Assembly (NCBI GenBank): GCA_023407575.1
Contig: JAEYLX010000032.1
Coordinates: 62,001 to 126,000, forward strand
From: Bacillota bacterium
GTDB taxonomy: Bacteria > Bacillota > Clostridia > Lachnospirales > Lachnospiraceae
Reading direction: 5' to 3'
Length of the DNA stretch: 64,000 nt
Shown here: positions 35,208-42,595 of the stretch, piece after piece
Position numbering within the stretch: position 1 is the stretch's first letter
Layout of the letters: every line of letters starts with the position of its first letter
Translations under genes and position numbers: made by a program
Notes under the pieces: generated by a model
Databases searched by the model: none
What the model was told of the DNA's origin: nothing
Seen by the model: the letters and a program-made list of their open reading frames with translations, nothing else

Positions 35208-35236
35208 TTGACAAAAGGCAGCGGCATTCATATAAT
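35208..35236 (+). promoter_or_regulatory. Consensus sigma-A promoter of the TetR gene
   Basis: TTGACA (35208-35213), 17 bp, TATAAT (35231-35236): a perfect consensus match, with the start codon 39 bp after the -10. Confidence 0.8.
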
Positions 35237-35275
35237 ATAGACAGATGTAAGTGATTACTACGGTAGGTGGATAAA

Positions 35276-35869
35276 ATGGGATATAGTTTATTACATAGGA
35301 AAGAAAGGTTAATATTAACCACGATTGAACTTATTGATGAAATTGGAATTCAGAAGCTTACGACCAGGGAAATTGCCAAAAGAGAAGGGGTGTCGGAAGC
35401 TACAATTTTCAGGCATTATGCTAGTAAGAATGAGCTTTTAATTGGTGTATTGGATTATTTTACCCAATATGATGCAGACCTTCTTCAAACGGCTAAGATG
35501 AGAGAATTAAAACCTTTGGAGGCATTAAAGTTCATTATTAATTCTTACGCAGAGTATTATGAAAATTACCCTGCAATAACTTCAATTCTACAGATCTTTG
35601 ATGTTTTACGTTATGAAGCTGATCTGTCAGAGAAGGTATTGGTAATACAGCAGGAAAGAACAGCAATACTTACCCAATTGATTGAAGCAGCTGTAAATGA
35701 TGGAAAATTAAAAAATACCACTAAGCCACAAGCATTAGCAGTTATGCTATCAGGTTTCATTCGAGAGTTGTGTTTTAATTGGAGACTGAACCAATGTACC
35801 TACTCTTTAAGAGATAAAACTCAAGAAGTGTTTGAACTAATTGAGGAAGGGTTTCTCAATAAAGAATAG
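35276..35869 (+). CDS. TetR-family transcriptional regulator
   Basis: 197-residue TetR regulator. The helix-turn-helix is LTTREIAKREGVSEATIFRHYASKNELL (about 30-57), and the rest is an all-helical ligand/dimer domain of unknown specificity. ATG 35276 is chosen because GTAGGTGG sits 5 bp before it; an in-frame GTG lies at 35267. It has a perfect consensus promoter yet no obvious adjacent target: hisS is upstream and cheA downstream, both separate units. Confidence 0.82.
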   Translation: MGYSLLHRKERLILTTIELIDEIGIQKLTTREIAKREGVSEATIFRHYASKNELLIGVLDYFTQYDADLLQTAKMRELKPLEALKFIINSYAEYYENYPAITSILQIFDVLRYEADLSEKVLVIQQERTAILTQLIEAAVNDGKLKNTTKPQALAVMLSGFIRELCFNWRLNQCTYSLRDKTQEVFELIEEGFLNKE

Positions 35870-35969
35870 AATGTAATGCTCAATAAGATATAAGGCTTTT
35901 ACACGGTATTAAGAATTATAAGTGATTTTAGATTTTGTAATATAAGTAAGGTTAATGGGAGGTGTATCA

Positions 35970-38045
35970 ATGTCAGAACAGTTTACAAATGAGCCATTAC
36001 TGGATATGTTTCTATTCGAAACGGAACAGCTTTTGGAACAGTTGGAACAGTCGATTTTAAATAACGAAAAAGATAATGACTTTGGAGAAGCAGCAATTAA
36101 TGAAATCTTTCGAATTATGCATACAATTAAGGGTTCAGCTGCAATGATGTTGTTTGACAATATTGCTAAAGTTGCTCACTCCATAGAAGATATATTTTTT
36201 TCTTTGCGAAAGGAAAAACCAGCAACATTGGATTATTCAGTGCTATCAGATTTGGTGCTGGAAGGTGTCGACTTTATTAAAGTTGAAGTTGAAAAGATTA
36301 AGAGCGGTAATCCAGCTGACGGTACCTCGGAGGAGCTTTTGGAGTCAATGAAGAAGTATCTGCTTGGGATGAAGCAGGAAGTAGCAAAACCGTCCGCTGC
36401 AGAACCAAAGGTGAAGGAAGAAAAACATCAGTATTACATTGGTCAACTAAGACAAAAGCAAAGTACAGAGCAAAATACCTTTAAAGCAACGATACGATTT
36501 GATGAAGGCTGTGAGATGGAGAATATACGTGCCTATACAGTCATTCACAACCTCACAGGAATAGCAACGGAACTAAGTTATTTTCCCTCCGACATAATTG
36601 ACAGTGATGAGAGTATTTTTGTTATAAGAGAGAATGGTTTTCAAATTTATATTAAGACAGAGTATGATTATCAAAAACTTTATGAACATTTAAATCAGAC
36701 CATATTCTTAAAAGATTTAGAACTAATCCAGGTCAGTGAGGAAGCAGAGAACTTAATTCCAATTATAGAATCAGTAAAAGAAACGGTCTCACAGGAAGCC
36801 TGGAGGGAAGAAAAGAGCAAAGCTAATTCGTCAGAAATGAAAGACAAGATAGAGAAAGAAGTCGCTAATGCAAATGTAGCACAAAGTATTATAAGCGTTA
36901 GTGTTTCCAAGCTGGACAAGCTAATGGATCTTGTTGGAGAAATGGTAATTGCAGAAGCTATGGTGGTCCAAAACCCGGATTTAGATGGATTGTCTCTAGA
37001 TAACTTTAAAAAGGCATCCAGGCAACTAAGTAAAATAACCTCAGATATTCAAGATATGGTTATGTCAATACGAATGGTTCCATTGTCAGCTACCTTTAAT
37101 AAAATGCATCGAATTGTCCGTGATATGAATAAAAAGCTTGGCAAGGAAGTGCAGCTGGAAATCCTAGGTGAAGAAACAGAGGTTGACAAGAATATAATAG
37201 AGCATATTTCTGACCCGTTAATGCATCTAGTTCGAAACGCAATTGATCACGGGATAGAGTTACCGCAGGATAGGCTGAACAAAGGCAAATCAAAAAATGG
37301 CACGGTACTCCTTGAGGCAAAAAATGCAGGAAGCGATGTCCACATCTTAATACGTGATGATGGTAAGGGATTGGATAAAGAAAAGATTTTAAAGAAAGCT
37401 AGAGAAAATAATCTAATTTACAAGAACGAAGATGACATGACGGATAAAGAAATTTTTAACCTAATTCTACTCCCTGGTTTTTCAACAAATGAGAATGTTA
37501 CTGAATTCTCAGGAAGAGGAGTAGGAATGGACGTTGTTAGTAAAAACATTGAATCTGTTGGAGGAACACTTTCCGTAGAGAGTGTTGCAAACAAGGGCAG
37601 TGTATTTCTTCTTAAAATTCCACTAACCTTGGCAATCATCGATGGTATGAATATAAAAGTAGGAAAGGCAAGATATACCCTTCCGACCATAGCCATAAAG
37701 GAATCCTTCCGACCGAAGCCAAAAGATATTTTAATTGATCCGGATGGTAATGAAATGATCATGGTAAGGGGACAGTGTTATTTAATTAAGAGACTGCACG
37801 AGATGTTCAAGGTGGAGACGTCTGTTACCAACTTTGATGAAGGAATTCTCATCATGCTTGAGCAGGATGGAAAAACGGTTTGTATTTTTGCGGACGAATT
37901 AATAGGTCAACAGCAGGTTGTAGTCAAAGCGCTTCCTAATTATATTCGAAATCTTAAAAGAGTGAAAGAACTAGCTGGTTGTACGCTGTTGGGGGATGGA
38001 AGTATTAGCCTTATATTAGATGTGGCGCAAATGGTTGGTAGATAG
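35970..38045 (+). CDS. cheA: Chemotaxis sensor histidine kinase CheA
   Basis: 691-residue CheA. Order: HPt domain with phospho-acceptor H51 (RIMHTIKGSAAMM), a linker/P2-like region (about 150-280), dimerisation helices (VSVSKLDKLMDLVGEMVIAE), ATPase domain with N-box HLVRNAIDHGIE, G1 RDDGKGL and G2 SGRGVGMDVV, and a C-terminal CheW-like domain. It autophosphorylates when receptors signal and passes phosphate to CheY and CheB. Start at ATG 35970 after AATGGGAGGTG. It heads a chemotaxis run: cheW, mcp, cheR, cheB. Confidence 0.93.
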   Translation: MSEQFTNEPLLDMFLFETEQLLEQLEQSILNNEKDNDFGEAAINEIFRIMHTIKGSAAMMLFDNIAKVAHSIEDIFFSLRKEKPATLDYSVLSDLVLEGVDFIKVEVEKIKSGNPADGTSEELLESMKKYLLGMKQEVAKPSAAEPKVKEEKHQYYIGQLRQKQSTEQNTFKATIRFDEGCEMENIRAYTVIHNLTGIATELSYFPSDIIDSDESIFVIRENGFQIYIKTEYDYQKLYEHLNQTIFLKDLELIQVSEEAENLIPIIESVKETVSQEAWREEKSKANSSEMKDKIEKEVANANVAQSIISVSVSKLDKLMDLVGEMVIAEAMVVQNPDLDGLSLDNFKKASRQLSKITSDIQDMVMSIRMVPLSATFNKMHRIVRDMNKKLGKEVQLEILGEETEVDKNIIEHISDPLMHLVRNAIDHGIELPQDRLNKGKSKNGTVLLEAKNAGSDVHILIRDDGKGLDKEKILKKARENNLIYKNEDDMTDKEIFNLILLPGFSTNENVTEFSGRGVGMDVVSKNIESVGGTLSVESVANKGSVFLLKIPLTLAIIDGMNIKVGKARYTLPTIAIKESFRPKPKDILIDPDGNEMIMVRGQCYLIKRLHEMFKVETSVTNFDEGILIMLEQDGKTVCIFADELIGQQQVVVKALPNYIRNLKRVKELAGCTLLGDGSISLILDVAQMVGR

Positions 38046-38115
38046 AAAAGTTAGAAATTCAAAACAATAAAAGATAGTAATATACAGTTTGAGGTACAAA
38101 AAAGGAGGAAGTAGA

Positions 38116-38610
38116 ATGGAGGACATCTTAAGTACAACGGTGGAGTTAGAAGAAGATACCCAGAAGGATCGGTATCTGACCTTCCTAATTGGTAATGAAT
38201 GTTATGGTATTGATATTAGCTTTGTAACTGAAATAATAGGGATTCAAGCAATTACAGAAATACCCGAGCTACCAGAATATGTGAGAGGGATTATTAACCT
38301 ACGAGGTAAGATTATCCCTGTTATGGATGTAAGAATGAGATTTAAGAAAGAAAAAAAAGAGTATAGTGATAGGACCTGCATTATAGTGGTTGATATTAAA
38401 GATATTTCCATTGGCTTAATTGTAGATAGTGTTTCGGAAGTAACGACTATCTTAGAACAGGATATTGTAGATCCTCCACAAGTCAATAAAGCCGTAAATA
38501 ATAAGTATATTAAGAAAATTGGAAAAAATGGCAGTGATGTTAAACTTCTTCTGGACTGTGAAAAGCTCCTGACGGAGAACGAATTGGAAGCTTTAAGCGA
38601 GGTACAATAA
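38116..38610 (+). CDS. cheW: Chemotaxis coupling protein CheW
   Basis: 164-residue CheW that couples receptor to CheA. The signature YLTFLIGNECYGIDISFVTEI and the conserved GIINLRGKIIPVMDVR (receptor/kinase contact) are clear. ATG 38116 is chosen since AAAAGGAGGAAG sits right before it. It follows cheA by 70 bp with no terminator. It is cytosolic and at the normal family length. Confidence 0.92.
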   Translation: MEDILSTTVELEEDTQKDRYLTFLIGNECYGIDISFVTEIIGIQAITEIPELPEYVRGIINLRGKIIPVMDVRMRFKKEKKEYSDRTCIIVVDIKDISIGLIVDSVSEVTTILEQDIVDPPQVNKAVNNKYIKKIGKNGSDVKLLLDCEKLLTENELEALSEVQ

Positions 38611-38716
38611 GCTCTATTTAAAAAGAATGAAATATTAATACATAATAAAAGAGACATAGATCAAATAATCTATTGTAATACCCAGTCTGATAAAATGATA
38701 ACAGGAGGAATTAAGG

Positions 38717-40549
38717 ATGAAGTTTAATAACTTGAAGATTAAAACAAAATTACTGTCTTGCTTTATTGCAATGGCAATATTTACAGGAGCTGTGGGAGCT
38801 GTAGGGGTTTTTAATATGAGCCATATGTACAATAATACGAAGTCGATGTACGAGGAGTACTTTATACCTGCACAGGATTTAAGTACGGTTCAAGTGCAAT
38901 TAGAGCAGATACGTGCTCTACATATTTATTTACTATATGACCCGGATTTAAGTAAACAACAGGATCGTTTAGATCAAATTCAACAAAAAGTAGAAAGTGA
39001 TAATGCTTTGCTTGATAAGTTTGAAAAAACCATAACAGCAGATGGTGAAGATAGAAAAATGTATGATAAGGCAGTAGCAAGTCTTAATATCTACCGTGAA
39101 GAGAGAACGAAAAATCTTGATTTAATCATTAATGGTAATACTGAAGAAGCTGTTGCAACACTATCCTTAGTAACCAAATCCAGAGAACAGGCAGCTGCGG
39201 ATTTTCAGGAGTTAATAAATTATAATATGAGCTCCTCCAAAGAGAAATTGGACTCAATAAAAGATAGCTATGATAAACTGGTGATTGTAATGACGGTTAT
39301 TTTAGTAATTGCAATAGCAATTGCATTAGCGCTTGGGTTTGCCATTTCCAGCTTAATTAGTAAGCCAATTAAAAAGATGGTAAATGCCGCAGATAAGCTT
39401 GCATTAGGTGATGTAAATGCTAATCTGGATATCAACAGTAAGGATGAAATCGGAAGTTTGGCAAAATCCTTTAATACGATGATTGATAATATCAGAGATC
39501 AGGCTCGTACTACAGAACGAATTGCGGATGGAGACTTAACAGTAGAAGTGGCAGTACGTTCAGAAAATGATTTACTGGGTAAGAAATTATCCCAAATGGT
39601 ACAAAATAATAACGAAGTTTTATCAAATATAGCGACAGCTTCTGAACAGGTGGCTGTTGGCGCAAGACAGGTATCAGATTCCAGCTTAGCTCTATCCCAG
39701 GGGGCATCAGAACAGGCTAGTTCCGTAGAAGAGTTAACAGCATCCTTACAGGAAATTGCTTCCCAAACAGAAATTAATGCACAGAATGCAAATCAAGCCA
39801 ATGAACTTTCAGAAAATGCAAAAGTAAATGCTGTGGATGGAAATAGTCAGATGAAAGAAATGTTGAAGGCGATGAAAGAGATTAATGAATCTTCAGCAAA
39901 TATTTCAAAAGTTATTAAGGTAATTGATGATATTGCATTCCAGACCAATATATTAGCACTGAATGCGGCAGTGGAGGCTGCACGAGCAGGGCAACATGGC
40001 AAAGGGTTTGCAGTTGTTGCAGAAGAAGTTCGAAATCTTGCAGCACGTTCTGCAAATGCAGCAAAAGAAACGACTGATATGATTGCAGGTTCTATTAAGA
40101 AGGCAGAAGATGGAACAAAAATTGCCCAGGATACCGCCAATGCACTTGATAAGATTGTAGTTGGAATTGAAAAAGTAGCTGATTTAGTTAGTAACATCGC
40201 GGTGGCTTCCAATGAACAAGCAATGGGAATTTCACAGATTAATCAAGGAATTATGCAAGTATCCAATGTTGTTCAAACGAATTCAGCTACCTCTGAAGAA
40301 AGTGCATCCGCAAGCGAGGAACTTTCAAGCCAGGCTGCTTTACTTAAGGATACGGTTAGTAAATTTAAATTAAAATCAACCACAAAAAGTTATGGTAATT
40401 ATGAAAATATTAGCCCTGAAGTATTAATGATGCTGGAGAATATGAATGCTCATAAGAAAGATGCAGGTTATATAGACTTAGGTACTCATAAAGAATCCAC
40501 AACAAAACCTCAAATTATCTTAAGTGATAAAGAATTTGGAAAATACTAA
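38717..40549 (+). CDS. Methyl-accepting chemotaxis protein
   Basis: 610-residue receptor. TM1 is about residues 10-32, followed by a four-helix-bundle sensor domain (about 33-190), TM2 (about 193-217), HAMP (about 215-270) and a long cytoplasmic coiled-coil with the hairpin tip DIAFQTNILALNAAVEAARAG. Methylation helices flank the tip; a C-terminal tail of about 50 residues follows (ending LGTHKESTTKPQ), longer than minimal. The ligand is unknown. It is probably in the cheAW operon, and an inverted repeat separates it from cheR. Confidence 0.92.
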   Translation: MKFNNLKIKTKLLSCFIAMAIFTGAVGAVGVFNMSHMYNNTKSMYEEYFIPAQDLSTVQVQLEQIRALHIYLLYDPDLSKQQDRLDQIQQKVESDNALLDKFEKTITADGEDRKMYDKAVASLNIYREERTKNLDLIINGNTEEAVATLSLVTKSREQAAADFQELINYNMSSSKEKLDSIKDSYDKLVIVMTVILVIAIAIALALGFAISSLISKPIKKMVNAADKLALGDVNANLDINSKDEIGSLAKSFNTMIDNIRDQARTTERIADGDLTVEVAVRSENDLLGKKLSQMVQNNNEVLSNIATASEQVAVGARQVSDSSLALSQGASEQASSVEELTASLQEIASQTEINAQNANQANELSENAKVNAVDGNSQMKEMLKAMKEINESSANISKVIKVIDDIAFQTNILALNAAVEAARAGQHGKGFAVVAEEVRNLAARSANAAKETTDMIAGSIKKAEDGTKIAQDTANALDKIVVGIEKVADLVSNIAVASNEQAMGISQINQGIMQVSNVVQTNSATSEESASASEELSSQAALLKDTVSKFKLKSTTKSYGNYENISPEVLMMLENMNAHKKDAGYIDLGTHKESTTKPQIILSDKEFGKY

Positions 40550-40578
40550 ACATTAATCTATTTAAAATATTATTATCC

Positions 40579-40655
40579 ATATCATACAATTGGTGAAATT
40601 CTGAATTTTTTACCAACTAGGTATTGCATTAGAATTGGTATCAATTGTATGATAT
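40579..40655. repeat. 14-bp inverted repeat between mcp and cheR
   Basis: ATATCATACAATTG (40579-40592) and CAATTGTATGATAT (40642-40655) are exact complements across a 49-nt loop with smaller internal pairing. There is no terminal T-run. It could reduce downstream expression or stabilise the mRNA. Confidence 0.55.
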
Positions 40656-40693
40656 AGATAGAATGGATATTACTTACAAGGGAGGGGCTGCCA

Positions 40694-41509
40694 ATGATTA
40701 CGATAACAAAAAAGGAATTTGAGCAATTGGCTGCTTTTATTAAAAGCAATTATGGCATTCATTTGAAAGCGGAAAAAGAGTCCTTGGTGATGGGCAGACT
40801 TCAAAATGTATTAATACAGAATGGTTTCAAAAGTTTTACCGAATATTATGATTACATTGTTTCAGATAAAACGCAAACAGCAGTGACGGTATTGCTTAAT
40901 AAAATAACCACCAATCATACTTTTTTTATGAGAGAAGCCGATCATTTTAACTACTTCAGTACAACTGTACTTCCTCTATTATCAAATAAGATTACAAATC
41001 ATGATTTAAGAGTTTGGTGTGCCGGATGTTCGTCAGGGGAAGAACCCTATACGCTGGCAATGTTAATAGACGAGTTTTTTGGAAAAGACAAATTATATTG
41101 GGATACTAAGATATTAGCCACCGATATCTCCAGTAAGGTACTGGAGGAGGCTACCAATGGTGTTTATAATAATAAAGATATTGAGACGCTTCCTTCTAAA
41201 TGGAAGTTGAACTACATAAAACGGAAAAATGAATTAGAATCAGAATTTACAGCAAAGATTAAAGATGAGGTTATCTTTAGAAAGTTTAATTTAATGGAAC
41301 CAGTTTTCCCTTTTAAAAAGAAATTTCATATAATCTTTTGCCGTAATGTAATGATTTATTTTGATGATAGAACAAAACGTGATTTGGTACGCAAATTCAG
41401 TGATTCTTTGGAGCATGGAGGATATTTATTTATCGGCCATTCAGAATCCCTGGGGCGTGATGAGACAGACTTAAAGTATATAATGCCTGCAGTGTACCGT
41501 AAAATCTAA
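40694..41509 (+). CDS. cheR: Chemotaxis protein methyltransferase CheR
   Basis: 271-residue SAM-dependent enzyme that methylates receptor glutamates. The N-terminal helical domain (1-80) precedes the Rossmann domain. The SAM site is RVWCAGCSSGEEPYTLAM, the later acidic loop ILATDISSKVLE and the catalytic-region CRNVMIYFD. The pentapeptide-binding tether region is present in the beta-subdomain. ATG follows AGGGAGGGGCTGCC. With cheB next it completes the adaptation pair. Confidence 0.93.
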   Translation: MITITKKEFEQLAAFIKSNYGIHLKAEKESLVMGRLQNVLIQNGFKSFTEYYDYIVSDKTQTAVTVLLNKITTNHTFFMREADHFNYFSTTVLPLLSNKITNHDLRVWCAGCSSGEEPYTLAMLIDEFFGKDKLYWDTKILATDISSKVLEEATNGVYNNKDIETLPSKWKLNYIKRKNELESEFTAKIKDEVIFRKFNLMEPVFPFKKKFHIIFCRNVMIYFDDRTKRDLVRKFSDSLEHGGYLFIGHSESLGRDETDLKYIMPAVYRKI

Positions 41510-41526
41510 GAGAGGTGAAGTAATGG

Positions 41527-42546
41527 ATGCAAAAGAGAATTAAAGTACTCATTGTTGATGATAGTATACTGTTTCGAGAAGTTCTGCTAAGAGGGTTGAG
41601 CTCGGACCCTTTCATCGAAGTAGTTGCAACAGCAGGTGACCCTTTTGAAGCAAGGGATCAAATTCTTAAATATGAACCCGATGTTGTGACCTGTGACGTG
41701 GAGATGCCAAAAATGAACGGGTTGGAATTTGTCCAAAGGCTGATGCCGCAATATCCTCTCCCAATTATCGTTGTCAGCGCATTGTCGTCAGCAGTATTTG
41801 ATGCAATGAATGCAGGGGCAATCGACTTTGTAGGTAAGCCCAATATGTCCTCAAAAACCAGTGTGGAAAGCTTTATCTATGACTTAATAGGTAAGGTTAA
41901 AATCGCAGCAAATGCAAAAATTCAGGGCAAAATAAATAGTGTGGTTAATCAAATTGATGCAAGTAAAGGAGCTAATCCGAATAAGATAATTGCTTTAGGC
42001 GCATCCACAGGAGGCACGGAAGCTATTTATAGTATCTTAAAGCAGTTACCTAAAGATATACCGGGAATCGTTATCGTACAACATATCCCACCGAATTTTT
42101 CCCGTATGTTTGCTGAAAGATTGAACACCACCACAAACCTTGAAGTGAAGGAAGCCAAAACAGGGGATTATTTAGAAAATGGTAAAGTCTTGATAGCGCC
42201 AGGCGATCAACATATGATTATAAAAAAAATTGGTGAAAGATATAAGGTAGAATGTTTCTACGGCGAGAAGGTGAATGGTCATTGCCCTTCTGTAGATGTT
42301 TTATTTGAATCTGTGGCAAAAGAGGCAGGGAAAAATGCCATCGGTGTTATCTTAACAGGAATGGGTTATGATGGTGCGAAAGGACTTTTGGCAATGAGAA
42401 GAAACGGGGCCAGAACCATAGGACAAGATGAAAAGTCAAGTGTTGTCTATGGGATGCCTAAGGTTGCCTATAATATAGGTGGTGTGGAAAAACAAGTTAG
42501 TTTGGAAGGAATAGCACACAAGATGTATTCCTTAGCCTGTGAGTAG
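41527..42546 (+). CDS. cheB: Chemotaxis methylesterase/response regulator CheB
   Basis: 339-residue CheB: receiver domain with D11/D12 and phosphorylation site D57 (VTCDVEMPKMNG), linker, and methylesterase domain with GASTGGTEA, VQHIPPNFS and GMGYDGAKG (Ser-His-Asp triad). It removes receptor methyl groups after phosphorylation by CheA. The in-frame ATG is 41527; another ATG at 41523, with better ribosome-site spacing, opens only a six-codon frame. It follows cheR by 17 bp. The family is certain. Confidence 0.92.
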   Translation: MQKRIKVLIVDDSILFREVLLRGLSSDPFIEVVATAGDPFEARDQILKYEPDVVTCDVEMPKMNGLEFVQRLMPQYPLPIIVVSALSSAVFDAMNAGAIDFVGKPNMSSKTSVESFIYDLIGKVKIAANAKIQGKINSVVNQIDASKGANPNKIIALGASTGGTEAIYSILKQLPKDIPGIVIVQHIPPNFSRMFAERLNTTTNLEVKEAKTGDYLENGKVLIAPGDQHMIIKKIGERYKVECFYGEKVNGHCPSVDVLFESVAKEAGKNAIGVILTGMGYDGAKGLLAMRRNGARTIGQDEKSSVVYGMPKVAYNIGGVEKQVSLEGIAHKMYSLACE

Positions 42547-42595
42547 CAATCCTATCGGTTAGTTTTAACAGAGAATAAGAAAGGTTAAGATACCA

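Noticed and set aside
38244..38657. 137-codon minus-strand ORF opposite cheW
   Set aside because: It is a shadow of cheW; the plus-strand frame carries all conserved CheW motifs.
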